Source: a virus. Taken from it: a stretch of DNA of 42,368 bases. The stretch is taken from the IMG/VR virus record IMGVR_UViG_3300041407_000034, positions 1 through 42,368 of that record; one strand, given 5' to 3'. Under the pieces are notes generated by a model, which saw only the letters and a list, made by a program, of their open reading frames with translations, was not told where the DNA came from and did not search any database. This document shows, piece by piece, positions 5,592-15,000 of this stretch. Position 1 is the first letter of the stretch. Every line of letters starts with the position of its first letter. The translations under genes and the position numbers were made by a program.

Positions 5592-5632
5592 GATAGGAAA
5601 CAGATAGGAGATTGATAGGAACACTGATAGTG
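5592..5632. repeat. Helically phased GATAGGA repeats
   Basis: GATAGGA occurs at 5592, 5603 and 5614, with a degenerate GATAGTG at 5626. The spacing is 11, 11 and 12 bases, one helical turn each. T7-like genomes carry arrays of short repeats just inside their terminal repeats, so this may mark a genome end or a phased protein-binding site. Confidence 0.6.
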
Positions 5633-5759
5633 AGTAGTGGCGTACACGTAATGGGCTGAGTGCAAAAAGGTATGCCACCACGCACGCGCTGTGAACCACA
5701 GACGAAACCCTGTGACGAAGTGAGGCGGTAGCCGAACGAGACAGAATGACAGATGGTTG

Positions 5760-5788
5760 TTGACAGCCTTGCCGCACTGAGGTACACT
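5760..5788 (+). promoter_or_regulatory. Sigma70-like promoter facing the plus strand
   Basis: Plus strand TTGACA (5760-5765), exactly 17 bases, TACACT (5783-5788). It faces away from all genes and lies in the gene-free stretch. With no gene downstream on this strand it would make only non-coding or antisense RNA. Confidence 0.4.
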
Positions 5789-5790
5789 GG

Positions 5791-6009
5791 TCAACGTAGA
5801 GAACGGAATCTCCCGGCACTTCCTCCTGGCAGCTCCAGACACCTAGGGCTACGGGGAAGACAGCCGTGATCGGGGTCGGAGAGGTTGCCGCACGAGGTTA
5901 ACATATTTCGGTGCCTATGGAACTCCACATCCAGCCCAACACGACTTAGGCAAACCCACCAGGATACCACGAGGGCACCCTGGGTTGTCAAGTACCGCAG
6001 GTCGATTCC
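5791..6009. other. Gene-free stretch after the last late gene
   Basis: I see no gene here. On the minus strand an imperfect hairpin (AACCC and AGG against CCT and GGGTT with a 3-base bulge, about 5955-5988) follows the stop of the last late gene by about 22 bases and could slow transcription, but it has almost no U-tract. Together with 5421-5790 this is the best candidate location for the physical ends of the packaged DNA. Confidence 0.35.
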
Positions 6010-6327
6010 TTACGAGGCAGACAGCACGATGCCAGTAACCACACCGTTCACGATGGTCGCAGTAGCGAACGTACCTGTACCAGTGACAGCACCACACGGG
6101 AACTTCACAGCAGTGGTAATCAGCTTCTGGTTCGAGGCAATCGCGGAGGTGATACCAATAGCAGCCAGGGCAGCAGCAGTTGCGGCGCCCAGTGCTTCTA
6201 CGTCAGCGTCGTTCGATACACCCGAGAGGTTGAACCCTTCGCGAGAGGCTTGGGTACCTTTCGCCAGTTTATTTGCAGCAGTGTTCACGGCTACGCGTTG
6301 CGCGCCAGTGCTCGATGCGTAAGACAT
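6010..6327 (-). CDS. Last late gene, 105 aa, possible virion protein
   Basis: A strong AGGAG stands about six bases before ATG. The protein is small, Ala/Thr/Val-rich and mostly uncharged (for example AIGITSAIASNQKL and GAVTGTGTFATATIVNG). That is typical of surface, decoration or fibre proteins rather than enzymes. It follows the spanins, in the slot of phiKMV gp48/gp49. Strong ribosome site plus late position suggest an abundant structural or accessory protein. No family is recognised. Confidence 0.75.
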   Translation of the reverse strand: MSYASSTGAQRVAVNTAANKLAKGTQASREGFNLSGVSNDADVEALGAATAAALAAIGITSAIASNQKLITTAVKFPCGAVTGTGTFATATIVNGVVTGIVLSAS

Positions 6328-6369
6328 ACAGTTCTCCTAGAACGGGCGACCGTAGCCGCCCTATGGGTA

Positions 6370-6561
6370 TTAAGTGTTCAGTGGTGCCAGAGCAGTGACA
6401 GCCGCAGCTACCAATGCGTCTACCTGGGCAGGACGACCGGATGCGAGCTTCGTTGGTTGCTCGGAGTTCTGGTTGAACAGTCGCAGGGTGAGTTCCAGTG
6501 CATGCACAGCGCGGTACGCTGTCTCTACTTGAACCTTGGTTGCAGATACGATTCCAGCCAT
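6370..6561 (-). CDS. Small late protein, 63 aa
   Basis: A strong AGGAG precedes ATG and forms part of the Rz1 stop region. The product is helical and Ala/Leu/Val-rich, with a central NQNSEQPTKLASGRP loop. It pairs with the 105-residue gene downstream, 42 bases away. No domain is recognised. A virion-associated or late accessory role is inferred from position and ribosome site strength. Confidence 0.7.
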   Translation of the reverse strand: MAGIVSATKVQVETAYRAVHALELTLRLFNQNSEQPTKLASGRPAQVDALVAAAVTALAPLNT

Positions 6562-6566
6562 GGGTG

Positions 6567-6821
6567 TTACTCCTTTACGTCGTGGGTGGGTGTTAGCCCG
6601 TTAATTGCATTGCAGTGTTCCAGCGCCGTGTAGTACGCACTGAGCCCTTCCGCGTACCCGCCGTTAGTCGTTAGATCAACGTACGGGTGTTCACACGGGA
6701 CGAACTCAGCGACACTTGAGACGCTTGCACAGCTCGTCAGCGACAGGAGCAGGAGCAGCGGTATCAGCCCACTCCTTGCTCCCGGCCAACGCCTTACGCA
6801 GCTCGCCTTGTGCCTTGTCAC
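6567..6821 (-). CDS. Rz1: Outer membrane spanin subunit Rz1 (lipoprotein), 84 aa
   Basis: GTG start inside the Rz gene in another frame, the classic Rz/Rz1 overlap. A positively charged N-terminus is followed by LIPLLLLLSLTSC, a lipobox with the acceptor cysteine at residue 31. The mature lipoprotein (about 53 residues) would sit in the inner leaflet of the outer membrane and join the C-terminus of Rz across the periplasm. The pair fuses the inner and outer membranes in the last step of lysis. It is longer than many Rz1 proteins and not strikingly proline-rich. Confidence 0.85.
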   Translation of the reverse strand: MTRHKASCVRRWPGARSGLIPLLLLLSLTSCASVSSVAEFVPCEHPYVDLTTNGGYAEGLSAYYTALEHCNAINGLTPTHDVKE

Positions 6822-6999
6822 GTTCTCTCTCCACCGCCAGGACAGCGGTCTGTATACGGCCTGTGCGCTCCTTGGAAGCCTTTAGTTCCAAGGCTAGACC
6901 ATCGGCTCGCTCTCCCTCCGTCGAGGCCCTGGACCACCCATAGGCAGCCAGAACCACCAGGAGGAGGATTACCAGCCATGTCACAAGTCGCTCACGCAC
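6706..6999 (-). CDS. Rz: Inner membrane spanin subunit Rz, 97 aa
   Basis: GTG start with GGAG eight bases upstream. An N-terminal membrane anchor (about residues 6-21, LVTWLVILLLVVLAAYGW) is followed by a charged helical region (about 30-75) typical of the periplasmic coiled coil of i-spanins, and a Cys-containing tail. Its 3' half overlaps Rz1 by 116 bases in a different frame. It directly follows the endolysin gene. Confidence 0.88.
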   Translation of the reverse strand: MRERLVTWLVILLLVVLAAYGWSRASTEGERADGLALELKASKERTGRIQTAVLAVERERDKAQGELRKALAGSKEWADTAAPAPVADELCKRLKCR

Positions 7000-7478
7000 A
7001 GTGTGTACTCCTTGTACCTACGGTTCTCAAGGCCCCGTACAGGCTTACCCTGCACTGTTGCCTTGAACCCCTTGGACACGCCCAGCTTGCCGCGCCAGGG
7101 TGCTGTGATAGCTTGGCAGGCCCCTTGCCAATCCTTAGCCGCTAGGCGGTCGAGGAACAGTTTGTGGGGCTTACCCGGCGCCTGGGTGTTGAACTGTACC
7201 GATACCATGGCCGCCACCACGGAGGCAGGCGCCCCAGCGGTGTACGGCTTGATTGCTTGCACGTACCTGTCTACGGTTCGCAGTAGGTCTACATCGCACT
7301 CGCGCACGCTGTAGCGCGCCTTAGGGATGCCTACCGTTTGGCCGTAACACCATGTGCTTACGCCACCGATGTCGTCATAGGGTACAAGTCGAAGCTCCTC
7401 TACCGGCCCCAGGAACAGGGACGCGGAGAGTAGGGCACCAGTCGCGCCCAGGTTAACCAGTCGGTTTCGTAGTTGCAT
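6981..7478 (-). CDS. SAR endolysin, GH24 muramidase, 165 aa
   Basis: Cleaves the glycan strands of peptidoglycan. The segment EELRLVPYDD followed by IGGVST aligns with the T4 lysozyme active site and gives the triad E27, D36 and T42. The N-terminus (LGATGALLSASLFLGP) is a weakly hydrophobic Gly/Ala/Ser-rich span of the signal-arrest-release type, as in phiKMV gp45. The enzyme would therefore be exported by the Sec system, tethered inactive, and freed when the membrane depolarises. Length fits the family. Overlaps the holin gene upstream and Rz downstream. Confidence 0.92.
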   Translation of the reverse strand: MQLRNRLVNLGATGALLSASLFLGPVEELRLVPYDDIGGVSTWCYGQTVGIPKARYSVRECDVDLLRTVDRYVQAIKPYTAGAPASVVAAMVSVQFNTQAPGKPHKLFLDRLAAKDWQGACQAITAPWRGKLGVSKGFKATVQGKPVRGLENRRYKEYTLCVSDL

Positions 7479-7656
7479 TCTGAGCCGCCTTGCGCTGTGC
7501 GAGGATGTCAGTTACTGCCTTGTAGATTTGCAGACCTACAAGAACACCGGTCATGATCGCTACAACGGTCTGGATAGGGACACCTGCAAGCCATACGCCC
7601 AGGTACCCTACGGAAGGGCTCGCAGTAGCGGCCCGGTCGAGAATCACATCCTTCAT
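7453..7656 (-). CDS. Holin or pinholin, 67 aa
   Basis: Small membrane protein between the large terminase and the SAR endolysin, the holin position in phiKMV-like phages. The ATG overlaps the terminase stop as TAATG. Residues about 17-46 (LGVWLAGVPIQTVVAIMTGV and onwards) make one long or two short membrane spans, followed by a charged tail (RKAAQNATTKPTG). Next to a SAR endolysin a pinholin that only depolarises the membrane would be enough. Which type it is cannot be told from sequence. Confidence 0.82.
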   Translation of the reverse strand: MKDVILDRAATASPSVGYLGVWLAGVPIQTVVAIMTGVLVGLQIYKAVTDILAQRKAAQNATTKPTG

Positions 7657-9443
7657 TACATACCCCTGCGCCTCATGGCACGGTGTGAACGCTTCGTGGT
7701 TGTTTGGGAGGTCTTACGGGAACCGCTGCCGAGTGGGTCGTTCATGAAGTCCTTGACCTCTGATGCCTCTCGCTTACGCTGCTCTAGCTCCTCGTCAACG
7801 ACCAGGAAGCCTACAAGCTCACGTACCAGTGCTTCCACAGCATCCAGGCGGTCGTCCTTCTCAAGTGACCCCTTGTCTGTGGTGATACTGTGCAGCTGGT
7901 GGAAGAACGAACGCGTGGCGCGCTTGTCTACCGGGTACTGCTTGAGCATCTCCAGGTCCATGTCGAAGGCAGCCTTGTGCACCACCATACGGTGACGCTG
8001 AATGACCGGCCGGAGCGTATCAATGATGCGCTTCTCCTTCTGCCCGCTCGCCCAGCGCTCATCAACACCGACACCCGTAACCCTGCGTTTGCCGGTTACC
8101 TCGTCGATACCGTTGAAATAGTTCTGAATGAGCTTCGTCACAGCACCTGCGCCCATGTTCCGCTCAACGAGCACCACACGGACCTTGAACTGTATAACTA
8201 GCGCGACCAGCTTCTCTAGGTTGTCCTCCGCGAAACCACCACGGAAGCCACCCACCGCCAGGAGGTGAACATACGGACCACACACACCGCCGATAGCAAA
8301 TGCCAACTCGTCACCACCGTCCGACGCAGGGTCGACAGTCATGGTGATGGACTGCACAGGGCAGAACGCTTCGGAGATGAATGCAGGTAGATGCAGCTCA
8401 GCCTTAGCTAGTGGGAACTCCTTCGGCACATCCATACGCAGGCGCTTGTCAGCAGCCCACGAGAGACGTTCCGGCACCATGTCGGTACTGAAATCGCCGA
8501 AGATCAAATCCCGGAGTTTCAGCTGTTGACGCATAGCGTCGGACAGCGTAGTATCCAACATGAATTGGAGCTGAAAGCCCTCCGGTCCTTGGTCAAGTTC
8601 CTTCTTACAAAGGTCGTCCTCCGTGTACCGGTCAGGGTCAGTACTCCAACCACGCGATCCGTCGAGGCCACGCCCAGAGCGACACGCGTCGCCCAGGACT
8701 TCCAGGCGCTCGCGGATACTAGGTGCAAGGTGTTCGCCGTAGCGCTCCTCCTCCTCAGCGGTGGGGAAGCGGCCCGGCCAGATGCGTACCTCATAACCTC
8801 GACGGGGTAGCCCGTTGTAAATGGACTCCCGCGTCTGCGGGGTGCCCAGGTACATGATACGACCGTGCGTCACGATAGAGGAGAACTCCCGGGACAGGAG
8901 CGCAATGTGCTCTCGCCCAGTAGCCGTCAAGCCGTTCTTAGTTGTCTCAATGTCATCGGGGATGAGGATGTCGGCGCGGTAACCCTGCAATGAGCCAGTG
9001 AGGCCCAGGCAGTTCACCGACGCGGACTTCTCAACGCCACGCAGGGACCAGTGCACGTCGAACTCAAGGTCAGATGTACGGTCCCCAGCAGACTTCTCAG
9101 GACGCAAGTAATCCAGAATGGACCACTGCATAATGAGCCGCTTCATGAGAATACCGTTCTCCTTCGCCTTATCCTCTGCGCCGGAGACGAGCATAACACG
9201 TACGCTCGGGTTTTGGATCAACGACCACACACCGTATAAGCATGCTACGGTTGATTTGGCCTCGCCTCGTTGGGCTTGGACCATTTGCTCTGCGGGGCCG
9301 TACTGCATGAACATAGCCATGTCGGCCTGCATCCATGTTAGTGTGAAGCCCAAGTACTCCATAGCGTCGCGACAGAAGTCGACGAACTCGGGGTACATGT
9401 CTCGCATGAGCTGAGCTTTAGCCCAACGTTGACGATTGTCCAT
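7656..9443 (-). CDS. Large terminase (packaging ATPase/nuclease), 595 aa
   Basis: Motor that pumps concatemeric DNA into proheads and cuts it. Walker A-like QRGEAKST at residues 58-65 and Walker B ILIPDD with D163/D164 form the ATPase. The C-terminal half has the nuclease signature TVDPASDGGDE (about residue 368). Length and layout match the T7 gp19 family. Eight bases separate it from the small terminase gene, and its stop overlaps the holin start. Confidence 0.95.
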   Translation of the reverse strand: MDNRQRWAKAQLMRDMYPEFVDFCRDAMEYLGFTLTWMQADMAMFMQYGPAEQMVQAQRGEAKSTVACLYGVWSLIQNPSVRVMLVSGAEDKAKENGILMKRLIMQWSILDYLRPEKSAGDRTSDLEFDVHWSLRGVEKSASVNCLGLTGSLQGYRADILIPDDIETTKNGLTATGREHIALLSREFSSIVTHGRIMYLGTPQTRESIYNGLPRRGYEVRIWPGRFPTAEEEERYGEHLAPSIRERLEVLGDACRSGRGLDGSRGWSTDPDRYTEDDLCKKELDQGPEGFQLQFMLDTTLSDAMRQQLKLRDLIFGDFSTDMVPERLSWAADKRLRMDVPKEFPLAKAELHLPAFISEAFCPVQSITMTVDPASDGGDELAFAIGGVCGPYVHLLAVGGFRGGFAEDNLEKLVALVIQFKVRVVLVERNMGAGAVTKLIQNYFNGIDEVTGKRRVTGVGVDERWASGQKEKRIIDTLRPVIQRHRMVVHKAAFDMDLEMLKQYPVDKRATRSFFHQLHSITTDKGSLEKDDRLDAVEALVRELVGFLVVDEELEQRKREASEVKDFMNDPLGSGSRKTSQTTTKRSHRAMRRRGM

Positions 9444-9451
9444 GTGGTTCC

Positions 9452-9736
9452 TTAGCTGTACAGTGCCCTGATGTCAGAGTCTGCCAGTTTGACCGATTCA
9501 AGGGCCTTGTTCTGGCGGGTCTTCCGAGCCTCTTGGAACTCGTTGCGGAGCTTCTCCAAGTCGTCGGTGTCAGCAGGGTCACAGGTTACTGAGTTGTCCT
9601 TGAGGAACTTTGCAATAGCCGCCTTATCAGCAGCGGGTACAGGGATTTCATTGTCCCTGTACCACTTCATCTCAAGCAGCATCTGCTCCGCGAGGAACTC
9701 GTGCAGTTCACCCAAGGCGGACTGTTTAGCCGCCAT
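9452..9736 (-). CDS. Small terminase, 94 aa
   Basis: Short, helical, charged protein directly upstream of the large terminase, with AAGGAG before ATG. The N-terminal two thirds are helical (SALGELHEFLAEQMLLEMKW) and the C-terminal part is Lys/Arg/Asp-rich. It corresponds in size and position to T7 gp18 and phiKMV gp41, which recognise DNA and regulate the motor. Confidence 0.88.
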   Translation of the reverse strand: MAAKQSALGELHEFLAEQMLLEMKWYRDNEIPVPAADKAAIAKFLKDNSVTCDPADTDDLEKLRNEFQEARKTRQNKALESVKLADSDIRALYS

Positions 9737-9745
9737 TTTAACTCC

Positions 9746-12004
9746 TTATACTGGGGTGTACGTGGTCGTGCCTGCCGAGTCGACCCACACGTCGCCGGGT
9801 GCTGGCCCCGTCGCGTAGTACGGTTTTTTCGGACCTGTGTTGTACACAACACGACCGGCGTACTTACCCACGGTATTGACGCGGTGACTGATACTGTTCA
9901 TGTTCGCAGCGATGAACACCGACTCGAACGTAAAGGCAGTATCAGAAGTAATGATGCTGTAGCGCGTTGGCGAACGGATTTTAGAGCAATCACCTACAGT
10001 CACGCCGTTCATGAAGTTCACTTTCAAACCGGGCATGTTAGGGGCGGTGATCGCTCCCGGCTCTACTGTGAGGGTGTCCGCAGGTGTAACGGCGCCACTG
10101 GCAAGTAAGGATACAGCCGCCTGTGCAGCACTTGAGTTATCAATCGACTCGACCGCCAAGAAGCATTTACCGGCAAGGTACTTGAGAACCACACTCTCGT
10201 TAGCCTGCCCAGAAGCCTTGAAGCCCCGTATATCGAAGTTCGTGTCCGGTAGGCCACTTACAGCGGCGTTCGCCATACCCACACCGAAGCCGACGACCTC
10301 AACATTACGCCCCTTGATATCGTCACCACGTAAGGTCAGGCCCGTCCGTGGGTCAGTGAAGCCAGCCCGAACTACAATGTTGTTCAAGCGGGTCTTCTTA
10401 CCGTAGATTGTAACCGGCCCCGTGATTGTGCCGCCCGTAAGTTCCAAGCCGGACACGTTAGCGTTCCCACTGTACACAGCTAAAGCGGTACCAGATGCGA
10501 TTAGCTTGTTATCAGCTAAGGTGCAATCAGTCGGGGCGGTAATTGTGTTGTCTGAGTGCTCAACACGTACGGCGTACCCAGTATCTGCGCGCATAGTGTT
10601 ACCACGGACATGTGCGTTAGACGTACCACTCTCAAGGGTTAAACAGCTAAGTGCGTTTGGGACACCCTCCGAGATAAGGTGGTTATCTGTAACCCAACCG
10701 GTGTTAATTGCCTCAAGCTTGAACAGCTCACTGTTCGTCACGTTGGCGGACTGTAGCGCCTTGGCGTAGTTGTTGTGTAACCGCACCCAATCGCTCGTCA
10801 AGTACTTAGTGATAAACGCCAAGTGGTACGTAAACATACGGTTGTTGTGGACGGTAATACCCTGGGATCGATAGTTACCAATCAGGGCGTAGTTCACAAA
10901 CTCCGCAAGTTGGGTCGCGGTGAACTTACAGTACCCTACTTCACTCAACATTGCTGTTTGTGCAGCGTCGGTCATATGCCCCGCAGTGACGTAGTTCCCG
11001 CGAGGGGTATCCTTGTGGAAACACAAGCGCTCAAGGGTGTTACCCAGTCCCAACAGACGCACAGTGGCGGAGTCGCCGATAACGAATGTCGATGCATCCT
11101 TACCCGCACCACGTAGAGTAATACCACCCCGCAAGGTGAGTCCGTCGTTGATTAGGAATCGACCTTTAGGTGCCTCAAGAATACCGCCCTTGAGGGTGTT
11201 CTCATGGAACAGGTCATAAGCTTCGTTGATGTCGGCGGAACAGTCGTACGTACTAGTACCGTTCTGCATGGCCTCGTGCTCAGTATCCGGGACGATGCGG
11301 AACAGGTTCACCGGCTCCCCGGCCTTCATGTCACTGACTGTCTTGATGTACGTCGCAGCAAACGGATCATGCCAACCCACCATAGCGGAACCCTTTGTGG
11401 GGTCCACGCCGTTGGCAAGGTCAATCGCTAGCTCGGCGGCCGAGCCACTAGCGGGCGCGACTACGACTGGGTTACCGGACACGTCGAAGCTGAGTACCTT
11501 ATTAGCGCGGGCTGCCGCGCTCGGTAGTGCGGGGATTACCGCGTCAGTTGAAGGAACACGCACGGCCCGCTGCATGTTCGCTGCTACAGAGGCAGCGTCA
11601 GCAGCAGCGGATACAGCTGCCGCTTGTGCCAGGGCCACGCCCTCCAGTGCCTCGTCGGCAGTGTCGCGAATCTCGTTGAAGTCGCTTAGACCCTCTTGAA
11701 AGGCGAACAGCAGTTGCTCGTTGTTCTCGTCCACGTAGCGTGGGAGGAACGGCACACCACCTGCGAACTTGTGCAGGGGGACAATAGCGCGGGTATTGCG
11801 GTACAACCGTACGACGGTGGTTGGTGCTGGCGCGGTTACAAGTTGCACTGAGCTACCGGAACCGGCTAACCAAGTGAACGGAACATTAACGCCGTTAACA
11901 CTAACGAACACCTCAACCCTACTCAAGTAATCCCAAGTAAGGTTGAAAATGCGGGTAACACCATCGCCGATGTATTCATTGAATACTACCGGGATTTGTG
12001 CCAA
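9746..12004 (-). CDS. Tail fibre/tailspike with T7-fibre-like N-terminus and beta-helix body, 752 aa (TTG start)
   Basis: Starts at TTG: AAGGAG lies six bases before it, the preceding gene ends one base earlier, and the protein then begins AQIPVVFNEYIGDG, the tail-attachment domain of the T7 gp17 type (about residues 1-130). A helical Ala-rich neck follows. From about residue 210 a pectate-lyase-like segment (EAPKGRFLINDGLTLRGG) leads into repeats of right-handed beta-helix type with stacked Asn/Val turns. The C-terminal 50 residues look like a compact cap. Such spikes often degrade capsule or O-antigen, so a depolymerase role is likely but no catalytic residues are assigned. A phage promoter at 12617-12634 lies upstream. 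Confidence 0.9.
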   Translation of the reverse strand: MAQIPVVFNEYIGDGVTRIFNLTWDYLSRVEVFVSVNGVNVPFTWLAGSGSSVQLVTAPAPTTVVRLYRNTRAIVPLHKFAGGVPFLPRYVDENNEQLLFAFQEGLSDFNEIRDTADEALEGVALAQAAAVSAAADAASVAANMQRAVRVPSTDAVIPALPSAAARANKVLSFDVSGNPVVVAPASGSAAELAIDLANGVDPTKGSAMVGWHDPFAATYIKTVSDMKAGEPVNLFRIVPDTEHEAMQNGTSTYDCSADINEAYDLFHENTLKGGILEAPKGRFLINDGLTLRGGITLRGAGKDASTFVIGDSATVRLLGLGNTLERLCFHKDTPRGNYVTAGHMTDAAQTAMLSEVGYCKFTATQLAEFVNYALIGNYRSQGITVHNNRMFTYHLAFITKYLTSDWVRLHNNYAKALQSANVTNSELFKLEAINTGWVTDNHLISEGVPNALSCLTLESGTSNAHVRGNTMRADTGYAVRVEHSDNTITAPTDCTLADNKLIASGTALAVYSGNANVSGLELTGGTITGPVTIYGKKTRLNNIVVRAGFTDPRTGLTLRGDDIKGRNVEVVGFGVGMANAAVSGLPDTNFDIRGFKASGQANESVVLKYLAGKCFLAVESIDNSSAAQAAVSLLASGAVTPADTLTVEPGAITAPNMPGLKVNFMNGVTVGDCSKIRSPTRYSIITSDTAFTFESVFIAANMNSISHRVNTVGKYAGRVVYNTGPKKPYYATGPAPGDVWVDSAGTTTYTPV

Positions 12005-12005
12005 A

Positions 12006-15000
12006 TTACTCTCCTTTCCAAGCATCCAGCGCCATGGCGGTGCCCGGCATTGCATTCATAAACGGTAGGACCATAGTTGCGGCCTTACCGATGTCGGCGG
12101 AGCCCTCGCGGAACTCGCCGTTGAGCATCTTGTCTGCGCCGCCCAGGGCACGCGCAGGGGCGTTCATAATCCCGGTGAGGGGAACGGACATCCCAGCTCG
12201 GCCGCCAGTCAGGCCAGCAATCGACGCGGCACCAGCAACGAAGCCGAGGCCCGCTGTGTACCCGATTGCCTGCTTGGCTACGGTCTTGAGTCCTGCGTCG
12301 GTGGTGTCGAGGTCGCCCTTGCGGGCCTCGTTCAGCATCACCATAAGAAAGGTCACAGGGTACTGATACGCGAGGATCGTAGCCAAGGCGCCCACACCGC
12401 CGTTCTGCAAGGAGCCCCGGAGGGTCTTGTTATGCGCAAGCGCGACGAACGACTGGAACTGGCCCATGACTTGTCCGACCGCAGAGCGGGCGAACGAGGA
12501 ACCTTGACCGGGGCGACTGAACAGGATTACGTCATCCATCATACGAAGGGCGACGTTCATCGTTGAATCAATCTCGCTTTTAGACCAACCACCCCAATTC
12601 ATAGAGGTCGCGTTCTTACCATTGTATGTGACATTACTTGTGATTGCTTTTTGTACAGTTGCCCAGTCCAAATCCGGCGCGTATGCCTTAATCTCGGCCA
12701 GTGCTTTAGTGTCACCTTTAGCAGCGCGGGCGAACTTGTTCAAGACTAAGTTAGCATTCATACGGGCTTGGTTAGCCTGCACGTACTTCATACCGTTCAG
12801 GAACGGCACAGCCTGTTTACCGGCATGTAACAGCCGGTCGAACTTAGTATCGGAGGCAGCCAAGTTCACGTCGTGTTGACGCTTCCAAGGACGCACACGC
12901 ACGTCGCGGGATAAGTCCAGCTGGAGCACGGTGCTAAGCTCGTCCGCAAGGTCCGGGTTCGTCTTGGCGTTGTGCAGGATTTGCTTAATCCCGGGGAACG
13001 CCTTCATGAATGCCTTCCCTGTCTCGACGAAGCCGTGCCGGGCGGCCAGGGTACTGTACTCGGCTACCTGCCACAGCCCGGAGCCTGATAGCATGGTAGC
13101 ATCAGCCATAGCCTTGACGCGTTGGGCCACCGGGCCGAGCACGTTCTGCGGTGGACGGTTACCGGTGAAGTCCCCGATGAGCCCTTCCAGCTGGTCCATA
13201 AGCTCGTTCTGTTTGGCCTGCGGTAGCTCCTTGAGCGTCTCCATGTAGTTCCGCTTGAACGCCTCCAACCCGGCGTCGTCACCCGCTACGCCGGACTTTG
13301 CCAACGCCGCACGACCCGCCATGCTGGAGGTGTAGTTCTCCATGACACGGTCCAGGTCAGTGTCGATAAGGTCTGCCATACGGTATGTGTTCCCGTCAGC
13401 TGCCTTAACACTTGTGGTCATGTCGAAGGACAGGCGGTGCTTGCCGTACTTGGTGGTACCCTGGTCGCTGGCCTTCTGCTCAATCTTGAACATTAGACTG
13501 TCGATCTTACCCTGGGGCATATTCGACGCTTCCATAGCCTCGCGCAGGAACTGCGTGTCCGTCTTACCCAGGCCACCCAGGAAGTCCGAACGCGTACCGT
13601 GCGCCTTATCCTTCACACGTTGCAGCAGGGCTGTAGCGATGGCATCGGCATCGTTCGCGTCAATCCCCTTGATACCCGACAGTGCCGCCTGTGCAATGAG
13701 GCTACGTGGTAGGCCCGGCTGTGCGCGCTCCATGCCCTGTACGAGGGACTCGTTCCAGCTCCGGTGGAAGTACCCGGGCTGTGGGGTGAAGTTCTCGAAG
13801 CCACGCACACCTGCATCTCGTGCGCGTTCGCCGATAGCTGCGTGGATACGGTCGGACTCGTCCGCTAAGCGCTTGACCAACGGGTTAGCGCCCGGTGGGT
13901 TGAACACGTTCCCGAACTTCTGCCACTCGTCATTACGGCGCAGTAGCTCCTCAGACACGAGCTTGTTCATGTCGTCGCGGGCGGTACCGTACTTCCCAGA
14001 GAGGTCGAGCTTGCGGGACACGAAGGACCAGCCCTGCTGCTCACGTAGCCCCGCCTCCAAGATATCGTCGTAGGACTTCATGAACCCATCGAACTCGTTA
14101 GAGAATCGACGGTAAAAGCTCGGGGCGTTATCATTCAAGAGGGTCGCGCCACGGCGCACAGGGTCGTCCATCAAGGGCTTGATCGCCTCGGCGGAGTCCT
14201 TGGTAGCGAACATGAGCTTGTCCGTCTCGGACGTGAAGTCATTCACAAACTTGGCGACCTTGCCGTCAGTGCCCGGGATACTCACCCGACCTAAGCCGTT
14301 GAAGTTCCCACCACCAGCGATGCGGCTTGCACCAGCCCCACCGAACAGTGCCATAGCCCCACCAGTCAAACCAGCGTTCAGAATGTAATCAAACCCGGTA
14401 ACGGACTTACCCGCAACGTCCGCCGCTCCAGTGAGCGCTGTACCTGAGAGGGCGCCGAGTGTACCCGACGCGAGGCGGCCGAGTGTAAAGCCGCGAGCTG
14501 CACCAAAAGTAGCGAAGTCCGTAAGCAGGGTGACAGGGTCGAGGACCCCGGATGCGATAGCGTATCCACCATGGCGGTTCAGAATCTCCTGGTTGTTCTG
14601 GTGCTGCATCAGTCCCTGGGCCAGCTCAAGCTGGTCCTCGGCCGTACCAGCGGAACCCAGGAGTTCCAGATTACTCTCGGACTGTTCGATACCCATACGG
14701 GTAATCAAGTCCTGCGCCCGGCGCGCACCCTGGAAGGTTGGGTCGAAGTCTGCGTACTGCTGGTTGTAGCTCCGCTCCATTGCCTCGGCGATGTACCCGG
14801 TGTATGACTCCTCAGCCGCTGCCTTGATCTTATCGCCCAGGCTGTCGTTAGCCTCCGCGAGCGCGGCTTGTACTGGCTGCTCCTGAATCTGCTGGTACTT
14901 CTGTGCAACAGCGGCGCCAGCGGCGCCCCCGTCCACGTCCGTGATATCAGCGTTCAGGCCCGTAGGTGCTTCCGGCGTAAGGGCCTTCTGCAACTCGTCT

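Larger units (their letters stand above)
5476..5990 (+). ncRNA. Candidate structured plus-strand non-coding RNA
   Basis: No convincing gene lies here on either strand, yet a plus-facing phage promoter and a plus-facing sigma70-like promoter (5760-5788) are present. Read as plus-strand RNA it is purine-rich and has several stems: TCACC/GGTGA (5522-5534), GGAGAG-GGC with GCC-CTCTCC (5544-5573), a 9-bp stem GTGGCGTAC/GTATGCCAC (5637-5678) and CTGTG/CACAG (5689-5701). The extent is a guess, with the right end arbitrary. It may instead be part of the terminal repeat with no RNA role. Confidence 0.35.

Noticed and set aside
5454-5842. Three overlapping minus-strand open frames of 97-121 codons in the gene-free stretch
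   Set aside because: They overlap each other in different frames, lack ribosome sites, are Ser/Leu/Arg-rich without domain pattern, and simply reflect a lack of stops opposite a purine-rich strand.
5955-5995. TTGACA on the minus strand just after the last late gene
   Set aside because: No acceptable -10 at 16-18 bases (only GTATCC- or TGGTAT-like). The same bases are used in an imperfect hairpin.
5885-6322. Plus-strand frame of 145 codons opposite the last late gene
   Set aside because: It mirrors the 6010-6327 gene, has no ribosome site, and its composition follows the opposite strand.
11881-11905. Third copy of the GTTAAC palindrome inside the tailspike gene
   Set aside because: It only partly matches, lies in codons for VNGVN, and is not intergenic.
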